A DNA stretch of 17,706 bases from the NCBI GenBank assembly GCA_026387215.1, contig JAPLMC010000103.1, positions 5,196-22,901 of the forward strand, read 5' to 3'. Below the pieces are notes generated by a model. That model was not told the origin of the DNA and searched no databases. It was given only the letters and a program-made list of their open reading frames with translations. The stretch comes from Candidatus Omnitrophota bacterium. Lineage in GTDB: Bacteria > Omnitrophota > Gorgyraeia > Gorgyraeales > Gorgyraeaceae. Position numbers and translations under genes: made by a program. Positions within the stretch are counted from its first letter, which is position 1; the number at the start of each line of letters is the position of its first letter. Of the stretch, positions 6,968 to 15,915 are shown one piece after another.

Positions 6968-8353
6968 TTATATCTTGGCACTTAAAGAAGAGCTTTCAAA
7001 AATCTTGGAAATCTTAAAAGGCAATTCGCCTATATCCCCAGCCCCCAACAAAAACACTGCGTCGCCCGGCTTTACCACATCTGTCAAATGTTTTATTATA
7101 TCAGATTTTGAAACAAAATGCGCATCTTTATGTCCACACTTCCTAGCGCTTTCGCATATATCTCTCCCGCTCACACCTTCAATAGGCTTTTCGTCTGCTG
7201 AATATATATCTGTCACCACAAGATGATCCGCCATTTCAAAACATTTGCCAAACTGGTCTTTTAAATCCATAGTCCGGGAAAACCTATGCGGCTGGAACAC
7301 GGCAACTACGCGCCTGCCAGAAGATTCCATCGCCTTAAGCGTAGCTCTTATCTCTGTCGGGTGGTGAGCATAATCGTCTATAATAATAATATCTGAATCC
7401 AAATGAGTTATCCTAAAGCGCCTGTCAGCTCCTTTAAATTCTCTAATTACTTCCTTTATAAGGTTAAAATTCACGCCCAGCTCCATTGCCACGCCTATTG
7501 CAGCCAAGCTATTAACTACATAGTGCATGCCGAGTATTGAAAGTTTTATCCTGCCAAGCTTTGCGCCTTTATATTTTACGTCAAATTCCGAGCCTTTAAG
7601 ACTCATTAATTTTATATTTTCCGCTTTTACATCAGCGTCGTCCGAAATGCCATATTGTAAAATTTTTTTATTAGATACCCTGGCTATATTCTTTAAATTC
7701 TCATCTTCAGCGCAGATAAAAGCCAAGCCTTCGTCTTTTGTGTTATTGATGAATTGTTTATAAGCGCTCAGAACATTGTCCATTGTGCCGTAATAGTCCA
7801 TATGTTCCCTGTCAATATTGGTGCTGACGCTATAGAGTGGATTAAGCAAAATAAACGTACCGTCTGATTCGTCCGCCTCCGTAACCATATAATCACTCTT
7901 GCCAAACCTTGCGTTGCCTCCTAAAAAATCAACATCAGCTCCTATAAACACTGTAGGGTCAAGACCTGCTTTGATTAATAATAGAGACACGAGCGATGTG
8001 GTAGTAGTTTTTCCATGCGCGCCTGAAATAGCTATAGCCTTTTTATCCTGCATCAGCATAGCAAGGGCCTCCATGCGCTTTAATATAGGCAAATTCTTCA
8101 ACTTAGCTGCCATAAATTCCGGATTAGTCTCTTTGATACATGAAGAATATACTACTATATCCGCGCCATTAATATTTTCAGAACGATGACCTATTTTAAT
8201 GTCCACGCCCATATCTTCAAGTCTGTCAGTAACTTTTGAGTTCCTCAAATCAGATCCCTGCACTGAATAACCATAACAATGAAACACCTCCGCCAGACCG
8301 CTCATGCCTATGCCGCCTATTCCTATAAAATGCACAGTCTTTCCGCTAATCAT
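6968..8353 (-). CDS. murC: UDP-N-acetylmuramate--L-alanine ligase
   Basis: MurC adds L-Ala, the first stem-peptide residue, to UDP-MurNAc using ATP. The N-terminal Rossmann domain starts HFIGIGGIGMSGLAE. The Mur-ligase P-loop is SGAHGKTTTTS (about 110-120), with Ala where many MurC have Thr. TEADESDGTF, TNIDREHMDYYG, the central-to-C-terminal DDYAHHPTEIRATL, FQPHRFSRT and GAGDIGELP follow in order. Length is 461 aa. HHP and the N-terminal GIGGIGMSG separate it from MurD, MurE and MurF. The ATG at 8353 overlaps the murG stop by four bases (ATGA), the classic arrangement for translational coupling. Confidence 0.97.
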   Translation of the reverse strand: MISGKTVHFIGIGGIGMSGLAEVFHCYGYSVQGSDLRNSKVTDRLEDMGVDIKIGHRSENINGADIVVYSSCIKETNPEFMAAKLKNLPILKRMEALAMLMQDKKAIAISGAHGKTTTTSLVSLLLIKAGLDPTVFIGADVDFLGGNARFGKSDYMVTEADESDGTFILLNPLYSVSTNIDREHMDYYGTMDNVLSAYKQFINNTKDEGLAFICAEDENLKNIARVSNKKILQYGISDDADVKAENIKLMSLKGSEFDVKYKGAKLGRIKLSILGMHYVVNSLAAIGVAMELGVNFNLIKEVIREFKGADRRFRITHLDSDIIIIDDYAHHPTEIRATLKAMESSGRRVVAVFQPHRFSRTMDLKDQFGKCFEMADHLVVTDIYSADEKPIEGVSGRDICESARKCGHKDAHFVSKSDIIKHLTDVVKPGDAVFLLGAGDIGELPFKISKIFESSSLSAKI

Positions 8354-9411
8354 TTATAAAGCTCCTTTATTAAAATTTTACACGCATCTGGTTTGTCAAT
8401 ATTTTTTGCCCTGCTTGCCATGTCGCTCAAAACATTTCTATCCATTAATTTCAATATAGCGTCCCTCATAACGCAAGAGGTCATATTTTTTTCTTCCAGT
8501 AATATTCCTAAACCTATTTTTTCAAGAACCATTGCGTTAAGTTTCTGATGGCCAAGCGCATATGGATAAGGCACCAGTACTGCAGGTATCCCCAGCGTAA
8601 ATAATTCAGACACTGTCATAGCACCTGCTCTTGAAATTACAAAATCGCATTCATTATAAAGCCTCGCCATATGATCTGTAAAGGAAAATACCCTGTTTTT
8701 TATTCCTATTTTATTGTAAAAATTTTTCACCTCTTCAAAATCATTTTTTCCAGAGATATGCGTAAAGTTTAGCATGCTTCTGGTGTCTTTTTCTATAAGG
8801 CTTATCGCTTCCGGCACAATAGTATTTAATTTATGGGCTCCTTGGCTGCCGCCGATTACAAGCACGTTGAAAGAATCCGCAGGATTGGTCCTATCGTCCC
8901 TTTTCAGACCTTCGCGGAGAGGGTTTCCCGAGAAAATAATCTTTGATTCAAAGCCTTTTAGAAAATCTTTAGCCTCAGGAAAACTTATAGCAATTTTATT
9001 TACAAATCTCGCAAGGATCCTGTTTGCTTTGCCGGGATAAACATTCTGTTCGTGTATAATTGTCCTTGCGCCTGAAACGCTGGCCAGTAAAACTATCGGG
9101 CCTGAAACATATCCGCCGAAGCCAACCACTGCGTCAGGCTTAAATTTTAAAAGAATAAATGCAGATTTTATTGTCCCTATAAAAAGTCTTATAAAAAAAT
9201 TTAACACAGCAAAGATACCTTTAGATTGAAGCGCTATTATCGGCAATGTCGTAAAATTCAAGCCTTTGTCTGATATCATGCTTCGGTCATGCTTCCTTGA
9301 AGATGCCACAAATAAAACCTGCCCGATATTCCTAGTTTTAACCTCCTTAGCCAAAACCAAAGCCGGCAATATATGCCCTCCAGTTCCTCCCGCAACAATT
9401 AACACTTTCAT
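8350..9411 (-). CDS. murG: Lipid II synthase (UDP-GlcNAc transferase MurG)
   Basis: MurG is a GT-B glycosyltransferase on the inner face of the membrane that adds GlcNAc to lipid I to make lipid II. The 353 aa show GGTGGHILPAL (about 8-18), VVGFGGYVSGP, IIHEQNVYPGKANR (HEQN about 120-123), VIGGSQGAHKLN (about 195-206), ISRAGAMTVSE, and PYPYALGHQKLNA. These cover both half-domains and the UDP-GlcNAc site. The ATG at 9411 is chosen because GGGAGAGGG precedes it and the protein starts directly with the glycine-loop strand. A TTG at 9438 would start inside repeat copy C and is rejected. Repeat C fills most of the gap to ftsW. Confidence 0.97.
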   Translation of the reverse strand: MKVLIVAGGTGGHILPALVLAKEVKTRNIGQVLFVASSRKHDRSMISDKGLNFTTLPIIALQSKGIFAVLNFFIRLFIGTIKSAFILLKFKPDAVVGFGGYVSGPIVLLASVSGARTIIHEQNVYPGKANRILARFVNKIAISFPEAKDFLKGFESKIIFSGNPLREGLKRDDRTNPADSFNVLVIGGSQGAHKLNTIVPEAISLIEKDTRSMLNFTHISGKNDFEEVKNFYNKIGIKNRVFSFTDHMARLYNECDFVISRAGAMTVSELFTLGIPAVLVPYPYALGHQKLNAMVLEKIGLGILLEEKNMTSCVMRDAILKLMDRNVLSDMASRAKNIDKPDACKILIKELYK

Positions 9412-9430
9412 ATCTACCCTCTCCCGTAAA

Positions 9431-9462
9431 CTTGACAAAACTTACATTGTCACAATGTCAAG
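9431..9462 (-). repeat. 32-bp palindromic repeat, copy C (ftsW-murG)
   Basis: Same pattern, with variable blocks CTT and CACAA. It begins one base after the ftsW stop in the transcript and ends 19 bases before the murG ATG. The flanks TAAA and TTTA extend the 7-bp inverted repeat to an 11-bp stem. Confidence 0.88.
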
Positions 9463-9463
9463 T

Positions 9464-10558
9464 TTATGAATTGGAGATGTTGATTAATATGGCTACGGCG
9501 ATAATGCTGAAAATTAAGGCTGTGCCGCCATAGCTAATAAAAGGCAATGGTAAACCTTTTGTAGGTATTGCTCCTGTTGAAACAGCTATATTTATCGCCG
9601 CCTTCAGGCCTATACTGGCAGTAATCCCAAGCGCTAAGAATCTCCCGAATAGATCCTTTGACTTTATTGAAATTTGTATGCCGAGCCATACAAACAACAC
9701 AAACAATACCAGAACCGACAATGTTCCTATAAGTCCTGCCTCTTCGCCTATTATTGAAAATATAAAATCCGTATGTGCCTGCGGAAGATAAAAAAGTTTT
9801 TGTTTTGAACACCCAAGCCCAAGCCCAAAAATGCCGCCTGAACCAAGCGCTAAAAAAGACTGAATTATTTGAAAACCAGCCCCCTGTGTATCGCTCCATG
9901 GATCAAGATAACTTGCTATGCGGCGCAGTCTGTATGCAACTTTAAATATCAGAAAATAAAGAATCGGTATAATAGGGACAAGGAAAGGCAAAAAATACGC
10001 CATATTAACGCCTGAGACAAACATCATAATAAGGCCTACCGCCAGGATGCAAACTGAACTCCCCAAATCAGGTTGCAAGAGTATTAATAAAACTGAAAAA
10101 CCAAGGATCATTAAAGGCGGCATAAACCCCTGCATAAAATTTCTAATTACAGGCTGTTTCCTATCCAAAATATCCGCTATATAAACTATAAGAAAAAATC
10201 CGGAAAACTCAGAAGGCTGGAACCCTATAAAGCCAAGTTTTACCCATCTTTTTGCGCCGCCTGCCTCACGGCCTATGCCTGGAAGAAGCGCTAAGATAAG
10301 CCCAACTATCGAAATAGCAAGAAATACTTTAGCGTATTTCTTTAAATTTTTATAATCTTTTTTCAAGAAAATTCTTGCCAGAAAAAGCCCTAAGAGACAA
10401 TGAATTATATGCCTTTTTAAATAATAACTGCTGTCATTATACTGTTCGTATGCATAACAGCTTGAGGCTGAATAAATCATCACTATCCCTATACATAAAA
10501 GTATAGTAGAAATTATTAAAAGATGCTGGCTGTCTTTATTTAGATTTTCTAATTTCAT
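9464..10558 (-). CDS. ftsW: Septal peptidoglycan glycosyltransferase FtsW (SEDS family)
   Basis: FtsW polymerises lipid II at the septum together with its cognate class B PBP, here the product at 15890-17638. The 364 aa are very hydrophobic, with about ten predicted membrane segments. SEDS landmarks seen are YSASS (about 29-33), RWVKLGFIGFQPSEF (about 104-118), LLQPDLGSS (about 160-168), the external loop QAHTDFIFSIIGEEAG with the likely catalytic Asp near 264, and PLPFISYGG (about 337-345). RodA is a possible alternative, but the position between murD and murG supports FtsW. The ATG at 10558 lies inside the 3' end of murD, with 23 bases shared in another frame. Its TAA is one base upstream of repeat copy C in the transcript. 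Confidence 0.94.
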   Translation of the reverse strand: MKLENLNKDSQHLLIISTILLCIGIVMIYSASSCYAYEQYNDSSYYLKRHIIHCLLGLFLARIFLKKDYKNLKKYAKVFLAISIVGLILALLPGIGREAGGAKRWVKLGFIGFQPSEFSGFFLIVYIADILDRKQPVIRNFMQGFMPPLMILGFSVLLILLQPDLGSSVCILAVGLIMMFVSGVNMAYFLPFLVPIIPILYFLIFKVAYRLRRIASYLDPWSDTQGAGFQIIQSFLALGSGGIFGLGLGCSKQKLFYLPQAHTDFIFSIIGEEAGLIGTLSVLVLFVLFVWLGIQISIKSKDLFGRFLALGITASIGLKAAINIAVSTGAIPTKGLPLPFISYGGTALIFSIIAVAILINISNS

Positions 10559-11813
10559 TTACAAGTTCCTTAAAAATTTTACCGCGCTCTTCGTAACTCT
10601 TGAACATGTCAAAGCTAGAGCACCCAGGAGAAAGCAGTACTCTTCCTCCTTTTTTAGCTTTTTTAAAACCTTCAGACACAGCTTCACTGAAAGAATTTGC
10701 TTCAAATATCGGCTTTACACCATTTAGTCCATTTTTTATCTGAAGCCTAGCTTCGCCTATTGAAATTATATAATCCACTTTTTGCTCTACGAGAGGCTTT
10801 AATAAACCGAAATCTCCGCCCTTATATCTTCCGCCCATTATAAGGACAATATTCTCTTCGAGAGATTTCAGCGCCCATCCCACGCTTGAAATAGTAGTGG
10901 CTTTTGAGTCATTTACAAAATCAATGCCGCCTACATTTGCAACATGTTCTAATCTATGCTCTATGCCTTTAAAATTCCTTAGCACTTCCAACATCTTAGC
11001 CTCATCTACTCCCATAATAGAAGCCGCTGACATGGCTGCCAGAAAGTCTTCATTTAATATATTATATTTCCTGCCAAAATCCTTATACTCGTTAAAAAAT
11101 TCAACCTTCGGATTTTTTATAGCTCCGGCGATTTCGCTTAAAAGTTCGTCATTTTTATTCAAAAAAACTACATCGTTTTTATCCTGATTCAAGAAAATTC
11201 TACACTTAGCGGTAATATATTCATTCATATCTTTATGTCTGTCTAAGTGATTATCGGAGATATTTAATATAACGCTTACTTTGGGTTTAAATCTATCAAT
11301 CAATTCCAGCTGAAAAGAACTTACCTCTAGTACCACAACAGAATCTTTTTTTATTTTTTTTATCTCACCTGAGAAAGGATTACCAATATTGCCACACATA
11401 ATCGCGTCAAAACCGCCTGAGCGAAGCATCTGCCCAATAAGAGTTGTAGTTGTAGTTTTGCCGCTCGTGCCTGTTACAGCTATTATAGGCGCATGACACA
11501 TTATATAAGCTAATTCAAGTTCGCTTATTACAGGAACTTTCCTGGCTTCAGCCAGTTTAATCGGCTCGGCATCGCGTCTTACCCCAGGACTTACCACCAT
11601 TAAATCCGCGGTTTTTATAAATTTATCCGTATGCCCCCCAAGTTCTATATCCTCAGACTTAACCACGCCTTCAGCAATTAATAAATCCCTGGCATCCTGA
11701 ACAGCTTTGTCATTTTTAAACTCTGTAATAAAAACAGTATTTTTGTCGCTCGATAAAAGCCTGGCCGAGTCAATTCCGCTTTTCCCCAACCCCACCACAA
11801 CCACCTTCCTCAT
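10536..11813 (-). CDS. murD: UDP-N-acetylmuramoylalanine--D-glutamate ligase
   Basis: MurD adds D-Glu to UDP-MurNAc-L-Ala. The N-terminal domain starts KVVVVGLGKSGIDSARLL. The P-loop VTGTSGKTTTTTL is at about 112-124. MCGNIGNPF, VLEVSSFQLE, NISDNHLDRHKDMNEY, FVNDSKATTISS, IMGGRYKGGDF and LLSPGCSSFDMF follow in family order; GNIGNPF and SPGCSSFD are typical of MurD. Length is 425 aa. Two starts are possible: ATG 11813, about ten bases after GGAGG, or TTG 11819, about four bases after it. ATG is preferred but not certain. The 3' end overlaps the start of ftsW by 23 bases. The 60-base gap from mraY is largely occupied by repeat copy D. Confidence 0.96.
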   Translation of the reverse strand: MRKVVVVGLGKSGIDSARLLSSDKNTVFITEFKNDKAVQDARDLLIAEGVVKSEDIELGGHTDKFIKTADLMVVSPGVRRDAEPIKLAEARKVPVISELELAYIMCHAPIIAVTGTSGKTTTTTLIGQMLRSGGFDAIMCGNIGNPFSGEIKKIKKDSVVVLEVSSFQLELIDRFKPKVSVILNISDNHLDRHKDMNEYITAKCRIFLNQDKNDVVFLNKNDELLSEIAGAIKNPKVEFFNEYKDFGRKYNILNEDFLAAMSAASIMGVDEAKMLEVLRNFKGIEHRLEHVANVGGIDFVNDSKATTISSVGWALKSLEENIVLIMGGRYKGGDFGLLKPLVEQKVDYIISIGEARLQIKNGLNGVKPIFEANSFSEAVSEGFKKAKKGGRVLLSPGCSSFDMFKSYEERGKIFKELVNEIRKSK

Positions 11814-11837
11814 ATCCAATCATCCTCCACGCATAAT

Positions 11838-11869
11838 CTTGACAAAACCGACATTGTAAGATTGTCAAG
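11838..11869 (-). repeat. 32-bp palindromic repeat, copy D (mraY-murD)
   Basis: Same pattern, with variable blocks CCG and AAGAT. It lies 10 bases after the mraY stop and before the murD ribosome site. The flanks ATAAT and ATTAT extend the stem to 12 bp with bases different from those flanking copy C. Confidence 0.88.
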
Positions 11870-11879
11870 ATTATTGAAT

Positions 11880-12980
11880 TTACCTTAATTTTAGTGTAGA
11901 GAAACTTAGCAAAACTAGTATTATCGCTATTATCCAGAATCTTATTGTGACCTTTGGCTCAGACCAGCCGCATTTTTCAAAATGATGGTGAAGCGGCGCG
12001 ATTTTAAATATCCTTTTGCCTGTTGTCCTAAAAGAAATTATTTGTAATAACACCGACAGCGCCTCTACTACAAATATCCCGCCCACCAAGAACAAAAGCA
12101 TTTCCTTTTTTATAAAAACAGCTACTGTGCCCATTGCTCCTCCTAGAGCAAGAGCTCCTGTATCACCCATAAATATAGAAGCAGGATATGAATTGTACCA
12201 CAGAAAACCAAGTCCAGCGCCTATTATAGCAGCGCAAAAAACAGTCAATTCCGCAGCTTCAGGTAAATAATAAATCCCGAGGTATTCCGCAAACCTCACA
12301 TGGCCTGTTAAATAGCTCATCCCTGCATAAGTAATCGCTGTCATTATTATCGCTCCTATCGCGAGGCCGTCCAGGCCATCCGTTATATTGACAGCATTTG
12401 AGCATGCAGAAATAACAAGTATCACAAAAGGTATATAAAAAATCCCCAGGTCAATCACAATATTTTTGAAAAACGGGAATTCAACGGCTCTGGTATTGTC
12501 AGGATTCCAATATAAAAATAGCGCTACCACTAACCCTATTAGAGCCTGAAAAAAAAGTTTTGTCCTCTTATTTAAGCCTCTTGAGCCTTTTTTAGTCTTA
12601 GCATACATAAGCTTTTTATAATCATCTACAAACCCAAGCCCTCCAAGATATAGCGTTACAAAAACTGCGAGAAGCAGATAAAGATTATTAAGCTCCGCCC
12701 ACAGAAGCGTGGACGCAAATACGCCTATCAAAATCAATATGCCGCCCATGGTAGGAGTACCCTGTTTATTTTTATGGAGATCATAAAGGCTGGGGCATTC
12801 TTTTTGCCGCACGCTCTCCCCTATTTTAAGCGCCTGTAATTTTCTTATTATAGGCGGCGCAAAAATAACTGTTATTAAAAATGCGGTAATACTGGCAAAC
12901 GCCGCCCTGAAAGTAATATACTTAAAAACATTAAAAACCGTAAAATATTCCCTGAGCGGATAAAGTAAGTAATATAGCAT
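11880..12980 (-). CDS. mraY: Phospho-N-acetylmuramoyl-pentapeptide-transferase
   Basis: MraY transfers phospho-MurNAc-pentapeptide to undecaprenyl phosphate, making lipid I in the inner membrane. The 366 aa are strongly hydrophobic with about ten membrane segments. The N-terminus (FNVFKYITFRAAFA) is close to the family pattern. KQGTPTMGGILIL, the catalytic-region GFVDDYKKLMYAKTKKG, NAVNITDGLDGLAIG, FMGDTGALALGG and the C-terminal APLHHHFEKCGWSEPK with its His triad are all present. The ATG at 12980 has AGGGA about 11 bases upstream. The 59-base gap from murF holds a hairpin. MraY rather than WecA or another relative is clear from the HHHFE loop and the location. Confidence 0.97.
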   Translation of the reverse strand: MLYYLLYPLREYFTVFNVFKYITFRAAFASITAFLITVIFAPPIIRKLQALKIGESVRQKECPSLYDLHKNKQGTPTMGGILILIGVFASTLLWAELNNLYLLLAVFVTLYLGGLGFVDDYKKLMYAKTKKGSRGLNKRTKLFFQALIGLVVALFLYWNPDNTRAVEFPFFKNIVIDLGIFYIPFVILVISACSNAVNITDGLDGLAIGAIIMTAITYAGMSYLTGHVRFAEYLGIYYLPEAAELTVFCAAIIGAGLGFLWYNSYPASIFMGDTGALALGGAMGTVAVFIKKEMLLFLVGGIFVVEALSVLLQIISFRTTGKRIFKIAPLHHHFEKCGWSEPKVTIRFWIIAIILVLLSFSTLKLR

Positions 12981-13004
12981 TTAAATATTTTCCCTTTCTG
13001 TCTT

Positions 13005-13033
13005 ATCTGGTCCACCTGACGGGTGAGCCAGGT
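13005..13033 (-). other. Imperfect hairpin in the murF-mraY gap
   Basis: CTGG (13007-13010) pairs with CCAG (13028-13031). After a G/T wobble and one mismatch, CACC (13013-13016) pairs with GGTG (13022-13025) around a short loop; one or two outer pairs may extend it. It lies a few bases after the murF stop and some 25 bases before mraY. No U-run follows, so a terminator is unlikely. It has no sequence match to the 32-base repeats. Confidence 0.4.
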
Positions 13034-13039
13034 TGAAAT

Positions 13040-14416
13040 TTATATTTTGAATTGAGCTTCTAGATCACCTACTATTTCTTCCATTTTCATCGCCCTGGAG
13101 CCTTTGACCAAAATCGTATCGCCTTTTTTGATAAGAGTGGCAACCTTCGCTCTGGCGTCTTTCATAAGCGCGCAAAGTTTTATTTTCTTCTCGCTCATGC
13201 CTGCTTCCTGCGCGCCATTTGAGATATGTTCCGCGAGTTTTCCAACAGCCACTATCAGATCAATTCCGGATTCCGCCGCCTGTTTTCCTACCAGATGATG
13301 AAACCTGCCTGAAAACGTGCCCAGCTCAAGCATGTCGCCCGCTATAAGTATTTTTCTTCCATCCGTGACCATATCCTTCAGCGCTTCTATTGCCTGTTTC
13401 ATAGACTGAGGATTAGCGTTATAAGTATCGTTTATTATTTTTATATCTCCGAATCTTTTTACTTCCATCCTCATATTTGGAACCCTAAATTCCTTTAACG
13501 CGTCTCTAATTTCTTCAATAGATATTCCAAAATCCCAGGCGCATGCTATAGCACTAAGGGCATTGGAAACGTTATGCCTGCCTAGAACGCCAAGAGATAT
13601 ATCCCATTTTCCATTAAGCCTGAAACTAATACCTTCAGGCTCCAGGCTTATTTTATCAGCGTAAAAATCCGCTTCTTTATCAAATCCAAACCATATGGTT
13701 TTGAGGTTTGTTTTTATTGTCCTAAGATGATCGTCGTCGGCATTCAGAATAAGCTTCGCGTCTTTATCCATATATTCCAACATCTCCACTTTTGCCTTAA
13801 GAACTGTATCTACATCTTCTAAATATTCCAGGTGCGAAGGCCCTATGTTTGTAATGACAGCTATTGTCGGCCTGGCTATTTCTGAAAGCCGCCTTATCTC
13901 GCCCAGATGATTTGTGCCCATTTCCAACACAGCGATATTATGCTCGCTATTTAAGCGCAACAGAGTAAGCGGCACTCCTATATTATTATTTTCCGTGCCA
14001 AAATTTTTCAGGGTGTTGAATTTTTTGCTCAATATTGCGAAAACCATTTCTTTGGTAGTAGTTTTCCCGTTTGAACCGGTAATGCCTATTATAGGTATAG
14101 AAAATCTGGACCTGTGAAAATTTCCAATATCCCCTAGCGCCTTTATACTATCGCTGACCGATACAAAAGAAACATCCGGCAGTTTAAAATTTGCATTTGT
14201 AATACCTCCGTCCTGCACCAACACGCCTCCGGCGCCCTTAGAAACAGCGTCCAAGATAAAGCTATGGCCGTCAAATCTATCGCCTTTTATGGCCAAAAAG
14301 AGTTCGCCTTTTTTTATCTTGCGCGTATCAGTAGATAAGCCTGTCAGTATTTCTTCCATATTGCCTGACAAAAGTTTTCCTTTTACTGTATTTACAATAT
14401 CTCTGACTGTAAACAT
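13040..14416 (-). CDS. murF: UDP-MurNAc-tripeptide--D-alanyl-D-alanine ligase
   Basis: MurF adds the D-Ala-D-Ala made by Ddl (5061-6005) to UDP-MurNAc-tripeptide, finishing the cytoplasmic precursor. The 458 aa contain STDTRKIKKGELFLAIKG in the N-terminal domain and the P-loop GITGSNGKTTTKEM (about 111-124). TENNNIGVPLTLL and LEMGTNHLGEI, both MurF-specific, are followed by NIGPSHLEYL, INDTYNANPQSM and IAGDMLELG. VKGSRAMKMEEIV closes the protein. The ATG at 14416 lies within the 3' end of murE and follows a strong AAAGGAGG at good spacing, so the start is secure. The 25-base overlap suggests coupled translation with murE. Confidence 0.97.
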   Translation of the reverse strand: MFTVRDIVNTVKGKLLSGNMEEILTGLSTDTRKIKKGELFLAIKGDRFDGHSFILDAVSKGAGGVLVQDGGITNANFKLPDVSFVSVSDSIKALGDIGNFHRSRFSIPIIGITGSNGKTTTKEMVFAILSKKFNTLKNFGTENNNIGVPLTLLRLNSEHNIAVLEMGTNHLGEIRRLSEIARPTIAVITNIGPSHLEYLEDVDTVLKAKVEMLEYMDKDAKLILNADDDHLRTIKTNLKTIWFGFDKEADFYADKISLEPEGISFRLNGKWDISLGVLGRHNVSNALSAIACAWDFGISIEEIRDALKEFRVPNMRMEVKRFGDIKIINDTYNANPQSMKQAIEALKDMVTDGRKILIAGDMLELGTFSGRFHHLVGKQAAESGIDLIVAVGKLAEHISNGAQEAGMSEKKIKLCALMKDARAKVATLIKKGDTILVKGSRAMKMEEIVGDLEAQFKI

Positions 14417-15915
14417 AATCCTGCCTCCTTTAAAATACGTTTTACAACTTCTCTATCATCAAATGGAATCGTGGTGTCCTTAAATATCTGATATGTCTCA
14501 TGGCCTTTGCCAGCAATTAACACAATATCGCCTTCCCTGGCCTCCAGCACAGCCTTTTTAATGGCGTTAAATCTATCTAATTCAATTATATAGTTGTCTT
14601 TTTTAACGCCTATGCCTTTAATAATCTCATTTATTATATTCATCGGCTCTTCGGTCCTGGGATTATCGCTTGTAATAAAAACAGTATCTGAAAGTTCCGT
14701 AGATATTTTCCCCATCTCAGGCCTTTTGGTCCTGTCCCTGTCTCCTCCGCAGCCAAATACTGAAACAAGCCTGGCTGGTTTTAATTCGCGAAGAGATTTA
14801 ATCACATTAGTAAGCCCGTCTTCTGTGTGAGCATAATCCACATATACTGAAAAATTCTGGCCGCAGTCAACGCTTTCCAGTCTTCCTGGAAGGCCTTTCA
14901 GCGATTCAATACCTTTTTTAATATCTTCAAAATTCATCCCAATGGCAACTCCTCCGCCAATACTGGCTAGAATATTATAGATATTATGACGACCAATTAA
15001 GTTTGACTTAATTTCAATTGGCGCAAAGTCCGCCAATACTCGCTCCGATACTCCAAGTTTAAATTTCAAGCCATTACAGAAAAATTGAATATCTTTTGCC
15101 CCAATATCCGCTTCGCGGTCAATGCCGTACGTAACTATATTTGCCTTACCCTCGGATTTAACCTTTTCTATAATCTTTCCCGATACCGGATCGTCTATAT
15201 TTATTATCGCAAACCCGCCTTTTTTTATTTTTGCAAACAATTTAAGCTTTGCGTTCAAATAATCATCCATATTTTTATGAAAATCCAGGTGTTCTCTCGT
15301 AAGATTTGTAAAAATAGCTGCGTCAAATTGCAAAGTCTCTACCCTTCCTTGTTCCAGGGAATGCGAAGATATTTCCATTACACAATAATTTATCTTCTCT
15401 TTTTGCATGCTTGCCAAAAGAGAATATAGATCCAGAATGCCCGGGGTTGTGTTAACAGCTGGTATAGAACGACTGCCAAATCTGTAATTTACAGTACCGA
15501 TAACGCCAACGCCTTCATTTTTGGATTTCAACATGCTTTCCATTAAATACGTAATCGTGGTCTTGCCGTTAGTACCTGTAACGCCTACAAGATGCATTTT
15601 GCTGGATATACCTCCAAAATAAACCTGAGATACTTGAGCAAGGCCAAGCCTTGCGTCTTTCACATATATAAAGGTATTGCCTCTTTTAAATACGCCTGCA
15701 CCACTATCACCATCAAGCAAAATCGCATTAGCGCCTCTATCTATTGCCTCATCAATAAAATCCGCACCGTTTACCCTTGCTCCCTTTAAAGCAATAAATA
15801 AGTAGCCGGGCTTGACTGCCTTTGAATCACAGGCAATACCGTTTATCTCAATATTAACTTTGCCTTCAACCTTAATTGCACCGCTTAAATTATCTATTAT
15901 TTTTTTTAACTTCAC
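14392..15915 (-). CDS. murE: UDP-MurNAc-L-Ala-D-Glu--meso-diaminopimelate ligase
   Basis: MurE adds the third stem-peptide residue. The 507 aa show GIACDSKAVKPGYLFIALKG and the P-loop GVTGTNGKTT (about 111-120). NTTPG, MEISSHSLEQGR, TNLTREHLDFH, VYVDYAHTEDGL and GCGGDRDRTKRPEMG follow, then TSDNPRTEEP with DNPR at about 417-420, and IAGKGHETYQ. DNPR is the recognised signature of meso-DAP-adding MurE, as against lysine-adding forms, so the wall should be DAP-type. GTG 15915 is chosen because the usual N-terminus (KLKKIIDNL) starts there with AAAGGCAAGC upstream. A longer frame to 15963 would begin inside repeat copy E and is not family-like. The start overlaps the transpeptidase gene by 26 bases. 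Confidence 0.96.
   Translation of the reverse strand: MKLKKIIDNLSGAIKVEGKVNIEINGIACDSKAVKPGYLFIALKGARVNGADFIDEAIDRGANAILLDGDSGAGVFKRGNTFIYVKDARLGLAQVSQVYFGGISSKMHLVGVTGTNGKTTITYLMESMLKSKNEGVGVIGTVNYRFGSRSIPAVNTTPGILDLYSLLASMQKEKINYCVMEISSHSLEQGRVETLQFDAAIFTNLTREHLDFHKNMDDYLNAKLKLFAKIKKGGFAIINIDDPVSGKIIEKVKSEGKANIVTYGIDREADIGAKDIQFFCNGLKFKLGVSERVLADFAPIEIKSNLIGRHNIYNILASIGGGVAIGMNFEDIKKGIESLKGLPGRLESVDCGQNFSVYVDYAHTEDGLTNVIKSLRELKPARLVSVFGCGGDRDRTKRPEMGKISTELSDTVFITSDNPRTEEPMNIINEIIKGIGVKKDNYIIELDRFNAIKKAVLEAREGDIVLIAGKGHETYQIFKDTTIPFDDREVVKRILKEAGLCLQSEIL

Noticed and set aside
9534..9899. 121-codon minus-strand frame inside ftsW
   Set aside because: It overlaps conserved FtsW motifs in another frame and resembles no protein family.
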